Assembly: GCF_013349955.1 (NCBI RefSeq)
Contig: NZ_JABVXC010000003.1
Location: 248,001-312,000 of the forward strand
Direction of reading: 5' to 3'
Length of the DNA stretch: 64,000 nt
Source: Onishia taeanensis
Lineage (GTDB): Bacteria > Pseudomonadota > Gammaproteobacteria > Pseudomonadales > Halomonadaceae
Shown here: piece after piece, positions 1-8,930 of the stretch
Position numbering within the stretch: position 1 is the stretch's first letter
Layout: each line of letters begins with the position of its first letter
Notes under the pieces: generated by a model
Databases searched by the model: none
What the model was told of the DNA's origin: nothing
The model's input: only the letters and a program-made list of their open reading frames with translations
Translations under genes and position numbers: made by a program

Positions 1-270
1 GGTATCGCCCTAGGCGATCCCGCCCGCGTCACCCTGATGAGCGGCGACACCCAGCTTGACGGCCATGTTGCCGGCATTGGCCGCGGCATCGCCGATAGCA
101 ATACCTCATCCAACGACCAGTTGTTGCCCAAGGTCGAACCGACCTTCAATTGGGTACGACTGGCGCAGCGTATTCCGGTTCGCATCGAGCTCGATGGCAT
201 CCCCGACGACACTCTGCTGAGTGCCGGCATGACTGCCACCGTGCGCATCCTCGAGGCACCGTCGCCTTGA
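1..270 (+). CDS. HlyD-type efflux adaptor, C-terminal part (partial)
   Basis: Only the last 89 codons are in the window; the frame is open from base 1. The segment reads as the end of a periplasmic adaptor (HlyD/EmrA/AaeA family), with the usual closing beta-barrel strands and the motif VRIELDG followed by LLSAGMTATVRI near the C-terminus. Such proteins connect an inner-membrane exporter to an outer-membrane channel. The stop overlaps the TTG start of the FUSC exporter (TTGA), so the two are translationally coupled and probably form one AaeAB-like pump for aromatic or weak acids. Family is clear; substrate is inferred. Confidence 0.8.
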   Translation, partial: GIALGDPARVTLMSGDTQLDGHVAGIGRGIADSNTSSNDQLLPKVEPTFNWVRLAQRIPVRIELDGIPDDTLLSAGMTATVRILEAPSP

Positions 271-2309
271 GCCGTCTTTCGCCCTGGATCGATGCCTATT
301 TAACGCCGTCTCGATCCGCCCTCAAGTTTGCCACCAAGGCCACGCTCGCCATGGTGCTGGCACTCTATGTGGCCCTGATGTTCGATCTGGAGCGCCCATA
401 CTGGGCGCTGATCTCGGCCGCCTTCCTGCAAATTCGGCCGATGAGCGGCATGGTGATCGAGAAGGGCCTGTGCCAGATCGGTGGCACGCTGATGGGTGCC
501 CTGGTGGGCATCGGCATCATGGCGCTGTTTGCACAGGCAAGGATACCGGCGCTGATCACGCTCACGCTGTGGCTGATGCTATGCGCCTACGCCAGCTCGC
601 TTTTGCGCAACAATTTTTCCTACGGCTGCATCATGGGCGCCGTGACCGCGATGCTGGTGGTGGTCATCGGCCACAGCCAGCCCGGCGGTGTCTTCGATAT
701 CGCCGTGGCCCGGCTGTCGGAGCTCGGCCTGGGCGCGATCTGTGCGACCCTGGTCAACGCCTTGCTATGGCCTGCGCCGGTCAAGGAGCATCTGGCGCGT
801 CAAGCCGACAGCGTCGTCAATAAGGCCTTCACCCATGCCGCCCAGCGACTGGATGCCAGTGACGACATGGATGAGCTGCAGCAATCGCTGACCCAGAGCC
901 TCGAACCGCTGATGACGCTGGAAATCGACAGCCAATCGGCACGCTACGAGGGCCCCGGCAGTGCAGGCCGCGTTCGCGCGACCCACCTTTTGACCAAGCG
1001 CACCCTGCGCTTCTTTGCCACCCTGAGCGCACTGCATCAGCTGCTGCAGGACCAGAGCGGCCAGGTCAACGATTCGCTGAGGCGGCTCGCCAGCGAGAGC
1101 GCCCAGGCCTTTCGCGATGCCGCAGATGTCAGCGGCGTGCCGGCGGCCCGCGATCGTCTACAGGATCTGCGTCATCAGGCTCATGCCTGCCCGGAAACCG
1201 ATCTCGCCCCCCTGCAGCGCCGCCTGCTGCTCGGCCTGCGAGAGGTGCTCGGCAGCGCCATGATCATGCTCGATGCCCGGGAAGCCATCGCCCACCCCGG
1301 CCACAAGCGCCTGCGTGCCGGCGCGCTTTCCTGGCACCGGGACCACCTGGCAGCATTGCTCAACGCCGGGCGGGCCGGGCTGGTGTTTTCCTGCCTGGCG
1401 ACCTTCTGGCTGCAGACCCACTGGTCCAACGGCCAGGTCGCGATGCTGCTGGGCACACTGTTTTCGACGTTCTTCGCCAGCCGCGATAACCCAGTCACGA
1501 TCTGCATGATGTTCTTCAAAGGCATGCTGGTGGCCCTGCCCAGCGCCTTCCTGTTCGGCCATGTGTTGCTTTCCCAGGCCAACGGCTTTCCGATGCTGGC
1601 GATGCTGCTCTTCACGCCGCTTTTCCTGGGGCTTATGGGGGCCGCCAAGCCACAGCTGATGGGCTACTGCCTGGCCTTCACCATCTTCAATATCCTGCTG
1701 ACCATGCCCGGCAACGGCATGGACTTCTCCTTCGACAGCTTTGCCAACCGCGCCATTGCCGTGATCATCGGCCTGAGTGCGGTCGTGATGGCATTCCGAC
1801 TGATACCCGGCCTAGGGGCTCCCGTTCAACGCCGCCGCCTGGTGAGCGCCATCGGCCGAGATCTGCGCGGTATCGGTACGCCATCGTTACACGAAGCAGA
1901 AGCCACCTTCAGTGGGCGCATGGCGGATCGCCTGCTGCAGCTCGGTCGCCACGACAACATGCTGCCCGAGGATCAGCGACACCTGTTCATGATCGGCCTC
2001 AATGGCCTCGACCTCGGCCGCTCCTGCCTGCGTCTGCGCCATCGGCTCGACAATAGCGCGCCGCCCATCCGCCAGGCCCTGCACGAGCTGCTGGCGGTGC
2101 TCGCCAAGGCCTTCGAGGAAAGCGCCCGTGGCCAATCGCCTCGCGGCATACGTGAGGCGAGCCAGGCACTGGATGACGCCCTCGCCACCCACAGTGGCAT
2201 CTCCAAGGACTGGCACGTATTGCTCGAAGGATTGGTCGAGCGCCTGTCGCTGACCCTCGAGCGCCAGGCCGAGGTGATGGCCGGACAACCGCACGCGACT
2301 CGCCAGTAA
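267..2309 (+). CDS. FUSC-family (AaeB-like) inner-membrane exporter
   Basis: A 680-aa protein from a TTG start overlapping the upstream stop. The reading frame runs upstream to an ATG at 150, but that part lies inside the adaptor gene and is not membrane-like, so the coupled TTG is preferred. It has two clusters of hydrophobic helices (about residues 15-180 and 375-540), each followed by a long soluble helical region, which is the fusaric-acid-resistance/AaeB/YccS architecture. It should work with the adjacent HlyD-type adaptor to export aromatic carboxylic acids or related toxic compounds. The substrate cannot be read from sequence. Three imperfect repeats begin at its stop codon. Confidence 0.82.
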   Translation: MSRLSPWIDAYLTPSRSALKFATKATLAMVLALYVALMFDLERPYWALISAAFLQIRPMSGMVIEKGLCQIGGTLMGALVGIGIMALFAQARIPALITLTLWLMLCAYASSLLRNNFSYGCIMGAVTAMLVVVIGHSQPGGVFDIAVARLSELGLGAICATLVNALLWPAPVKEHLARQADSVVNKAFTHAAQRLDASDDMDELQQSLTQSLEPLMTLEIDSQSARYEGPGSAGRVRATHLLTKRTLRFFATLSALHQLLQDQSGQVNDSLRRLASESAQAFRDAADVSGVPAARDRLQDLRHQAHACPETDLAPLQRRLLLGLREVLGSAMIMLDAREAIAHPGHKRLRAGALSWHRDHLAALLNAGRAGLVFSCLATFWLQTHWSNGQVAMLLGTLFSTFFASRDNPVTICMMFFKGMLVALPSAFLFGHVLLSQANGFPMLAMLLFTPLFLGLMGAAKPQLMGYCLAFTIFNILLTMPGNGMDFSFDSFANRAIAVIIGLSAVVMAFRLIPGLGAPVQRRRLVSAIGRDLRGIGTPSLHEAEATFSGRMADRLLQLGRHDNMLPEDQRHLFMIGLNGLDLGRSCLRLRHRLDNSAPPIRQALHELLAVLAKAFEESARGQSPRGIREASQALDDALATHSGISKDWHVLLEGLVERLSLTLERQAEVMAGQPHATRQ

Positions 2310-2354
2310 GCCCCTTTAACGGCTAAGCCCCCTTTAACCAGTAAGCCCCTTTAA
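2307..2354 (+). repeat. Three imperfect copies of TAAGCCCCTTTAA
   Basis: Copies at 2307-2319, 2324-2337 (one extra C) and 2342-2354. The first begins with the TAA stop of the FUSC gene. The spacing is 17-18 bp. Each copy can add a stop codon. I see no hairpin or T-tract typical of a terminator. Confidence 0.75.
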
Positions 2355-2404
2355 GTTAATTGCACGTCCAAATTTCTAACCTGTCGTTATTTTTGATAGG
2401 GTGC

Positions 2405-2422
2405 TGTCGCGAAAAAGCGACA
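2405..2422 (+). other. Small hairpin in the porin leader
   Basis: TGTCGC (2405-2410) and GCGACA (2417-2422) form a perfect 6-bp stem with an A-rich loop, 60 nt upstream of the porin start in AT-rich leader DNA. It could stabilise or regulate the porin mRNA; this is only a structural observation. Confidence 0.4.
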
Positions 2423-2483
2423 ATCAACTCAAAAATACAGGCACCACCTGTTTTCTTCCTGATATCTTTACCAAGGAGAAGAT

Positions 2484-3791
2484 GTGAGCAAGCGATCACT
2501 CAAAGCCGCTGGCTTGACCATGGGACTCTTCGCCGTTGCCACCCCGGTACTGGCTCAGGACAGCCAAGATGCCGCAGACGTCCAGCGCCAACTGGACGCC
2601 CTGCGCGACGAAATGCAGCAACTGCAGAATCAGCTCGAGCAACAAGAGAGCACATCAGCACAAACCGAAGATGCCAGCGTCCAGGAAACGCGCCAGCTGG
2701 CCGAAGAGAACCGCACGCTAATCGAGGTCGCTCAGCAGACCACCATCAGTGGCCAGCTCGAGTTCGGCTCCGTGTTCAACGACTGGGACCAGCGCGACAA
2801 GGACACCGCCGGCGACATGGACTTCGGCAAGTTCAATCTCGGCATCAGCGGCGGTGAAGGGGCCTTCAACTACTCTTTACAGTATCGTTTCTACGACGGC
2901 TATCGTTTCCTCCAGCACGGCTGGATAGGCTATGACGTCTCCGAAGACGACAGCCTGAAGCTCGGCCTGGTGCAGACCCCGTTCGGTAACATGGATTACG
3001 GCTACCTCGGGTGGTACGGCACCCTCCCCTACATTGCCGGCTTCAACGACAACCAGAACGCGGGTATCAAGTGGGATCACAGCCAAGGCGCCTGGGACAC
3101 CTCGCTCGCCTTCTTCAAGAGCGATCAGCTCGGCGATGGTAACGCTCACTACGGCGCCAATGCCGTCGGCAGCAGCGCTCAGGGTAACAGCGAAGAAAAC
3201 CAGCTTGCCGCTCGTGTCGCCTACACGCTCGGCCAAGGCAGCGATTACACCACCGAAGTCAACCTCTCGGCCAAGGGCGGCCAGCTCTACAACACCAAGA
3301 CCGGTGAGAGCGGCGACAACTGGCAGGCGGCCGTGGGCCTGAGCGGCAGCTACGGTAGTTGGATGACTCGCCTGCAGGCCACCACCTACGCATACAATGC
3401 GGAAAACCCCGCGGAATCGGCCTCCGGAATCTCTGACAATGTCGTGCAGATCGGGGCGTTCAACTTCAATTATCTGATCCCCGCCGACGGTGAAATGTAC
3501 TCGGCAAGCCTGGCCTACAGCATGGACGTCGACTGGGGGCCGGTAGAAAACGTCTATTTCTACAACGACCTAAGCATGATCGATCCGTCAGGCGACTTCA
3601 CCCCGGCCAACGGCGGCTTTGGCGACCGGGAAAACCCGGTGGTCAACGATCTGGGCATGAAGCTCACCGCTGGGCCCTACTACGCCTGGTTCGATATCGT
3701 TACCAACAAGAACGGTCTGAACTACTTTGGCTCGCCGATCGACGATCAGTGGCACACCAGCTTCCAGACTCACGTCGGCCTGACGTTCTAA
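2484..3791 (+). CDS. Outer-membrane porin with N-terminal coiled coil
   Basis: A 435-aa protein starting at GTG, with AGGAG at 2474-2478. Residues 1-24 are a signal peptide ending in ATPVLA. Residues 25-85 are Gln/Glu-rich with heptad character (QLDALRDEMQQLQNQLEQQ), which suggests a periplasmic trimerising coiled coil. The rest alternates aromatic and polar residues as in beta strands and ends in the terminal Phe expected of a BAM substrate. It resembles putative OprP/OprO-like or DcaP-like porins, in which an N-terminal coiled coil precedes the barrel. The cargo is unknown. It is a single-gene unit with a strong terminator downstream. Confidence 0.82.
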   Translation: MSKRSLKAAGLTMGLFAVATPVLAQDSQDAADVQRQLDALRDEMQQLQNQLEQQESTSAQTEDASVQETRQLAEENRTLIEVAQQTTISGQLEFGSVFNDWDQRDKDTAGDMDFGKFNLGISGGEGAFNYSLQYRFYDGYRFLQHGWIGYDVSEDDSLKLGLVQTPFGNMDYGYLGWYGTLPYIAGFNDNQNAGIKWDHSQGAWDTSLAFFKSDQLGDGNAHYGANAVGSSAQGNSEENQLAARVAYTLGQGSDYTTEVNLSAKGGQLYNTKTGESGDNWQAAVGLSGSYGSWMTRLQATTYAYNAENPAESASGISDNVVQIGAFNFNYLIPADGEMYSASLAYSMDVDWGPVENVYFYNDLSMIDPSGDFTPANGGFGDRENPVVNDLGMKLTAGPYYAWFDIVTNKNGLNYFGSPIDDQWHTSFQTHVGLTF

Positions 3792-3815
3792 GCTGACATT
3801 CGCCATCTCGCACTT

Positions 3816-3851
3816 GAAAACGCCCCGTTCATCACAGAGCGGGGCGTTTTC
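3816..3851 (+). terminator. Rho-independent terminator of the porin gene
   Basis: A 12-bp perfect stem, GAAAACGCCCCG (3816-3827) with CGGGGCGTTTTC (3840-3851), has built-in A and T tracts, so it can act on both strands. It lies 25 bp after the porin stop and before the end of the convergent GST gene. Confidence 0.9.
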
Positions 3852-3918
3852 TATGCAATAAAGCTAACGTTGATTGGCGATGCGGCACCGAAAACGTCGC
3901 CTGGCGCTCATGACGACA

Positions 3919-4629
3919 TCACTTGTCGTAGGCGCCCTGAATATCGACGATACGCTTGGCGCTGCGGCCGAGGCCGGCATGCATATCGAGCATGCGTTCC
4001 ACCCAGCCATACACGGGGTCAGCGTTGGACAGCAGATCCGCCGTCGACACCGTGCGTGCCCACATGAAGTTGCCGAACAGCAGGTAATCCGCAGCACCGG
4101 GAGCCTCGCCATCCATGAAGTCGCTCTCTTCCAGGCGCCCCCGCAATGGAGCCAGCGCCTGATCGAGCATGCTCAGGCCCTTGGCCGGTGAATGCATTTC
4201 CTCCAAGGTGCGCCCGAAGCGCTTCTCGCGGGTGGTACGGAAGTACTCCCGATCATCGGGGTCAATCGCGTTGTAAAGATCCATGACGATGGTGCGCATC
4301 ATGCCGGGCGCCAGCGAACGCTCGGCGTAGTGCTTGAAGAAGCGGGCCCTCGCTTCTGCGTCCGGGCTTCCCAGTAGCGCCTTTTCGGGATAGGCACGAT
4401 CCAGATAACGCATGATCTCGAAACTGTCGCTGATCACCTCATCACCGTCGACCAGCACCGGCACCAGCCCTTGCCCCGAGAAGGCGATGGCATCTTTCTC
4501 GGAAAAGCGCCATGGCCGGGTCTCGGCATCGAGCCCCTTGTGCGCCAACGCATAGCGCACTCGCCAGCAGAAGGGCGAAAAGAGCAGCTCGTCATCAACA
4601 CCGCACAGTTCATAAAGCACTCGGCTCAT
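3919..4629 (-). CDS. Glutathione S-transferase family protein
   Basis: A 236-aa protein with an N-terminal thioredoxin-like domain (about residues 1-85) and a C-terminal all-helical domain (about 95-225). The N-terminal SPFCWRVRYAL (18-28), the cis-Pro after GQGL (57) and SDSFEIMRYL (68-77) mark the glutathione site. The SPFCWRVR active-site region and overall layout resemble the beta-etherase-like GSTs (LigE/LigF relatives), but the substrate is not predictable. It is a single gene convergent with the porin. Its promoter region is shared with lldP. Confidence 0.85.
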   Translation of the reverse strand: MSRVLYELCGVDDELLFSPFCWRVRYALAHKGLDAETRPWRFSEKDAIAFSGQGLVPVLVDGDEVISDSFEIMRYLDRAYPEKALLGSPDAEARARFFKHYAERSLAPGMMRTIVMDLYNAIDPDDREYFRTTREKRFGRTLEEMHSPAKGLSMLDQALAPLRGRLEESDFMDGEAPGAADYLLFGNFMWARTVSTADLLSNADPVYGWVERMLDMHAGLGRSAKRIVDIQGAYDK

Positions 4630-4649
4630 GAGGTCTCCTCACCTGTCCA

Positions 4650-4658
4650 TTAGTCTAA
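4650..4658. promoter_or_regulatory. TTAGTCTAA palindrome upstream of the GST gene
   Basis: A 9-bp dyad 21 bp upstream of the GST start. Its complement, TTAGACTAA, recurs at 9125-9133 beside the glcD operator, and TTAGACTA at 4741-4748 beside the lldP operator. Function unknown. Confidence 0.35.
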
Positions 4659-4762
4659 GAATTGCCCCCCAATACACGGCGAACTTTCGCCAAAAGGGGT
4701 CATATTGAGGCCAACAACTCTTTTATATCAAAAGGATGGATTAGACTATCCAGTCACAACCT

Positions 4763-4779
4763 AATTGGTAATACCAATT
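4763..4779. promoter_or_regulatory. PdhR/LldR-type operator upstream of lldP
   Basis: A perfect 17-bp palindrome, AATTGGTAATACCAATT. It matches AATTGGT-N3-ACCAATT, the site known for FCD-GntR regulators PdhR and LldR that sense pyruvate or lactate. It lies 126 bp upstream of lldP. No gntR-type gene is in the window, so the regulator acts in trans. Confidence 0.82.
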
Positions 4780-4904
4780 ACCCATCAGTAGCCAGCAACG
4801 CCATCCAGCCTTATGGTGCCAAGCCGTAGTATCGGTTACGAAACTAACCACCTTATGTCTTCGGCACCTCCCTTCCACCCAATGAAAACAAGGATTGCTG
4901 CCTC

Positions 4905-6602
4905 ATGAGTCAAACCCTACTCGCCCTGCTCGCCTTCATGCCACTGTTGTTGGCTGGCGTGTTGCTGATCGGCTTTCGCATGCCGGCACGTCAGGCCATG
5001 CCCATCGTCTATGTGGTGACTGCCGCCATCGCCCTGTTCGCCTGGGACATGACGGCCAACCGCGTACTGGCATCGACCCTGCAGGGTCTGATGCTCACGG
5101 TGGCGATCCTGTGGATCATCTTTGGCGCCATCCTGCTGCTCAACACCTTGAAGCATTCCGGCGGCATCACCGCGATTCGCAACGGCTTTTCGGGCATCAG
5201 TCCGGACCGACGCGTGCAGGCAATCATCGTCGCCTGGTTGTTTGGCTGCTTCATCGAGGGGGCTTCGGGCTTCGGCACACCTGCCGCTGTGGCCGCCCCG
5301 CTGATGGTAGCGCTTGGTTTCCCCGCGCTGGCCGCGGTGATGGTCGGCATGATGATCCAGTCCACACCGGTATCCTTCGGTGCCGTGGGCACGCCTATCG
5401 TGGTCGGCGTTAGCGGTGGCCTGGACAAAGCCGGCATCACCGAGCAGTTGACCGCCAGCGGCGGCACCTGGCTCGAGTACTTCCGACTGATCACCTCTGA
5501 GGTGGCGATCATTCACGGCATCGTCGGCCTGTTGATGCCGCTGCTGCTGGTGCTGATGATGGTGCGTTTCTTCGGCGCCAACCGCTCATGGAAGGAAGGC
5601 CTGTCGATTGCGCCCTTCGCCCTTTTTGCCGGTGCCTGCTTCGTGGTGCCCTACATGCTGGCCGGCGTGCTGCTGGGGCCGGAGTTCCCGTCGATGATCG
5701 GCGCCATGGTCGGCCTCGCCATCGTCGTGCCGGCCGCTCGCCGCGGTTTCCTGATCCCGAAAGATACCTGGGACTTCCCCGAGTCCAGCTCCTGGCCTGA
5801 CGAGTGGATCGGCAAGCTCGAGATCAAGCTCGATGACGTCAGCGGCAAGGCGCCGATGTCTACCTTGATGGGCTGGGTGCCCTACGTGCTGCTGGCCATC
5901 TTCCTGGTTGCCTCGCGCACCATCGACCCGCTCAAGGAGGCGCTGACCTCGCTGAGCCTGTCCTGGAGCAACATCCTTGGCGAGGCGGGCGTTTCCGGCA
6001 GCATTCAGCCGCTGTACCTGCCCGGCGGCATCCTGCTCGCGGTGGTCCTGGTCACCGTCGCCCTGCACCGCATGCGTGGTTCAGAGGTCAAGGCCGCCTT
6101 CCACGAATCCTCCCGGACCCTGCTCGGCGCCGGCTTCGTGCTGCTGTTCACCATTCCCATGGTACGCATCCTGATCAATTCCGGGGTCAACACCGCCGAT
6201 CTGGTCTCGATGCCGGTGGCCATGGCGCAGCTGGTAGCCGATAGCGTGGGCCATGTCTATCCGCTGTTCGCGCCGGCCGTTGGTGCTCTGGGCGCCTTCA
6301 TCGCCGGCTCCAACACCGTCTCGAATCTGATGCTGTCGGACTTCCAGTTCAACGTCGCACAGCAACTGGGGCTATCCACCGCCATGATGGTGGCTCTGCA
6401 GGCGGTTGGCGCCGCCGCCGGCAACATGATCGCCATTCATAACGTGGTCGCTGCCTCGGCAACCGTCGGCCTGCTGGGCCGAGAGGGCATCACCTTGCGC
6501 AAGACGATCCTGCCGACGATCTACTACGTGACCGCCGCCGGCCTGATCGGCCTGATCGCTCTCTATGGGCTACACATATCTGATGGTCTACTGAGCGGTT
6601 GA
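4905..6602 (+). CDS. lldP: L-lactate permease (LctP family)
   Basis: A 565-aa integral membrane protein with about 13-14 hydrophobic helices, close to the usual family length (about 550). The segment [17 protein letters not shown] and the late [14 protein letters not shown] are characteristic of LctP transporters, which symport L-lactate, D-lactate and glycolate with protons. It carries its own PdhR/LldR operator and lies 2.7 kb from glcDEF, which has a similar site, so uptake and oxidation are probably co-regulated. The Shine-Dalgarno is weak (AAGGA, long spacing), but the ATG is well placed before the first helix. Confidence 0.93.
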   Translation: MSQTLLALLAFMPLLLAGVLLIGFRMPARQAMPIVYVVTAAIALFAWDMTANRVLASTLQGLMLTVAILWIIFGAILLLNTLKHSGGITAIRNGFSGISPDRRVQAIIVAWLFGCFIEGASGFGTPAAVAAPLMVALGFPALAAVMVGMMIQSTPVSFGAVGTPIVVGVSGGLDKAGITEQLTASGGTWLEYFRLITSEVAIIHGIVGLLMPLLLVLMMVRFFGANRSWKEGLSIAPFALFAGACFVVPYMLAGVLLGPEFPSMIGAMVGLAIVVPAARRGFLIPKDTWDFPESSSWPDEWIGKLEIKLDDVSGKAPMSTLMGWVPYVLLAIFLVASRTIDPLKEALTSLSLSWSNILGEAGVSGSIQPLYLPGGILLAVVLVTVALHRMRGSEVKAAFHESSRTLLGAGFVLLFTIPMVRILINSGVNTADLVSMPVAMAQLVADSVGHVYPLFAPAVGALGAFIAGSNTVSNLMLSDFQFNVAQQLGLSTAMMVALQAVGAAAGNMIAIHNVVAASATVGLLGREGITLRKTILPTIYYVTAAGLIGLIALYGLHISDGLLSG

Positions 6603-6614
6603 TACCAGCCACCT

Positions 6615-8930
6615 TCAGTGATGAACCGCGCCGACCTCGGCGCGGTTCATCAAAAAACTGATGACTCGATTACGTCCCTCTTGCTTAGCGCGATAGAGCG
6701 CACTATCGACGGCGTCAACGAAGTCCTCCACTTCATCATCGCTTGTCGGCACCATGCTGCCCACTCCGACGCTAATCGTGATGTTGCCTAGACCCGCCGA
6801 GGCGATATGTTCAATCGCCGCTTCATCCACATGCCGTCGACAAGATTCGGCAATGTCCTGTGCCACTTCCGGCCCACATCCCGGCAGCAACAAGACGAAC
6901 TCCTCGCCTCCATAGCGGGCCAGCAGCCCTGCGGAGCAAGCCTCACCCAGCAATGTCGCAACCCGCCTGAGGCAGTCGTCGCCAGCCAAATGACCATAGT
7001 GGTCGTTGTACTGCTTGAAATGGTCCACATCCACCAGGATGAGTGACAATTGAGAGGCCTCTTTTTGAGCCGATAGCCATTCACGCATCAGCTGTCCGTC
7101 GAACATGCGTCGATTCGCAATTTCGGTCAGGCCATCCTGGAAGGAAAGGGTTTCTAAACGGCGCTGCAACGCCAGGCGCTCCTGTTCCCCGAGCTTGCGC
7201 TCATGGATGTCGAACATGAAACCGACAAGCGCTTCTACCTGTCCCTGTTTGTCGCGTACCACATGCACGACGTCACGCACCCAACGAAACTCCCCACTCT
7301 GGGTCAAGGCACGGTAATCCGCTTCGTGGTCAATACCTGAGCGCGATTGCATGACGCAGTAATCGACGACGTCATCACGGTCTTCAGGATGCATACGCTC
7401 GGCCCAGTCCTCTATCGACTCCCAGCTATCGGCCGGCCAACCCAGCAGCTCAGCAATCTGTGGGCCCACATAAGTAAAACGCAAGGTTTCCCAATCGATA
7501 CGCCAAGGTATCGCTTGAGTCGACTCGAGCAGCGCACGATAAATGTCGGTGTCGTCATCAAGCAGCGCCACGAGTTCATCATTGCCACTTTCCCGAGGCG
7601 GTGAGTCCTCAATATCCCAGCACACTGAAGGCTCGGCATGACTCGCCTGGGCGCGGCGATAAAGGGCTAGCAAGGTGTCGGGGTCATCATAAAGAAGCGG
7701 TGAACCACGTCGAATCTCGCGACGCATGAGTCGCATCATCTCCAACAGGTGCGATGCGCCAAAGGTTTCCATTGACTGACCGGTGACTTCGGCCAAACGC
7801 CCCGCGATGACTTCGGTATCACTGACCTGGGGACAGAGGCGGTATCGATAGCGTCCTCCAATGCTCTCCGGAGGCAAGTCCATGAACCGCCCATTGCGTT
7901 GCCGGAAATCACTGAGCGGAAGACGGTAGGCGTTGTCGCCAATAATCGGCCAGTCCACGGGTGCATCGCCATCGAGTTCGCGTCGCAGTGCCCGGGTCAA
8001 AGGCAACAGCCGCTCGAGACGAAAGCGCTCACCCAAATGCGGGTTGCCCAAACGCACAAGATTAGCGATCAGCTCGCTGGAAGATGCATGCCCGATGATG
8101 GCCGCCTGCTTGGAGAGGGCGCCCCAAACACCATCAGCCCCCTTTAGCAACGCTTCGATGGCGGCGGCGTTTTCCATGCCGTTGCCTGCATGAAGGTGCA
8201 CCAGCAATTTTAGAGGGGGAGGCGTGAACGCCCTGGCCATCTCGACGAAAGCGCCTACCTGAAAAGGCAGAAAAGTGCCTCGAGGGTCCTCGAAGCTGAC
8301 CCCCTCGATGGCTTGACCGGCAAGCCAGTCAAACAGCCAACACATGGATTCTGCATCAGCGACAAAGCCGTCACAGCCATCTATCACATTGATGATGATG
8401 CGCGGCGCCCCGCCACCTTCGCCAGCGACATTGTCATGCAGCCAGTCGATAGACGCCGCCAGGCGGGAAGCCAAGGCAGCACGTTGTTGCTCAGTCTGGC
8501 GGCCGCGCCAACCCAGGACTAGCTGGTGCAAGGTATTGGGTACCGCGTAGTCCCGCAGTTTGTATTGCGAATGATCAGGCAAGAAGCGGCCATCGTCATC
8601 CAAGGTGCCCACCTGGGTAAAAGCGAAGCATCCGCGTCGATCGATATCATGATCACGTAGATAAATCATGAAATCGTCATCGACAGTCGGTTCGTCAGGC
8701 ATCGCGTAATCCAGGGTACCCAACAAAATGTCATCGAAGCCGAACTGGCGCAGACGCGAAAGTATCGTGACTTTAGCATCGAGCGTTTGCCCACGACTGG
8801 CGCCCACGGCGTTTTCGCGCAGTGACAAATCGATGAAGAAGGGGCGCATGGCTCGCAATCTCGCGAGCTTATTCGCCATCTCGCGCTGCACGCCAGCAAG
8901 CGATGCATACCGCTCGGCGAAGTCGGTCAT
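6615..8930 (-). CDS. DRE-TIM metallolyase-like / PAS / GGDEF fusion (putative diguanylate cyclase)
   Basis: A 771-aa soluble protein with no transmembrane segment. Residues about 28-320 resemble the HMG-CoA-lyase/pyruvate-carboxyltransferase TIM barrel: FIDLSLREN (32-40) carries the D34-R38-E39 signature, HLHAGNGM (245-252) supplies the HxH metal pair, and IIGHASSSEL (278-287) aligns with the usual GNxxxEE segment with His281 replacing Asn. Residues about 462-580 are a PAS/PAC domain (WAERMHPEDRDDV). Residues about 590-762 are a GGDEF domain with an intact GGEEF (674-678) and DVDHFKQYND. No RxxD inhibitory site precedes it. It probably makes c-di-GMP under control of a metabolite bound by the barrel; that part is inference. 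It lies between lldP and glcD, facing lldP. Confidence 0.85.
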   Translation of the reverse strand: MTDFAERYASLAGVQREMANKLARLRAMRPFFIDLSLRENAVGASRGQTLDAKVTILSRLRQFGFDDILLGTLDYAMPDEPTVDDDFMIYLRDHDIDRRGCFAFTQVGTLDDDGRFLPDHSQYKLRDYAVPNTLHQLVLGWRGRQTEQQRAALASRLAASIDWLHDNVAGEGGGAPRIIINVIDGCDGFVADAESMCWLFDWLAGQAIEGVSFEDPRGTFLPFQVGAFVEMARAFTPPPLKLLVHLHAGNGMENAAAIEALLKGADGVWGALSKQAAIIGHASSSELIANLVRLGNPHLGERFRLERLLPLTRALRRELDGDAPVDWPIIGDNAYRLPLSDFRQRNGRFMDLPPESIGGRYRYRLCPQVSDTEVIAGRLAEVTGQSMETFGASHLLEMMRLMRREIRRGSPLLYDDPDTLLALYRRAQASHAEPSVCWDIEDSPPRESGNDELVALLDDDTDIYRALLESTQAIPWRIDWETLRFTYVGPQIAELLGWPADSWESIEDWAERMHPEDRDDVVDYCVMQSRSGIDHEADYRALTQSGEFRWVRDVVHVVRDKQGQVEALVGFMFDIHERKLGEQERLALQRRLETLSFQDGLTEIANRRMFDGQLMREWLSAQKEASQLSLILVDVDHFKQYNDHYGHLAGDDCLRRVATLLGEACSAGLLARYGGEEFVLLLPGCGPEVAQDIAESCRRHVDEAAIEHIASAGLGNITISVGVGSMVPTSDDEVEDFVDAVDSALYRAKQEGRNRVISFLMNRAEVGAVHH
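6621..6650. terminator. Hairpin between lldP and the GGDEF gene
   Basis: A 14-bp perfect stem, ATGAACCGCGCCGA (6621-6634) with TCGGCGCGGTTCAT (6637-6650), and a 2-nt loop. It lies just after lldP and inside the last codons of the convergent GGDEF gene. There is no clear T-tract on either side, so termination may be inefficient or the hairpin may only protect 3-prime ends. Confidence 0.6.

Noticed and set aside
1158..1562. 134-aa minus-strand ORF within the FUSC gene
   Set aside because: Codon pattern is the antisense of a strong membrane-protein gene; no ribosome site or domain.
2360..2857. 165-aa ORF overlapping the porin start
   Set aside because: Its latter part is the porin coding sequence in another frame, and it has no recognisable domain or ribosome site.
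6621..6650. Strong intrinsic terminator for lldP
   Set aside because: The stem is strong but no T-tract follows on either strand, so it is kept only as a possible terminator.
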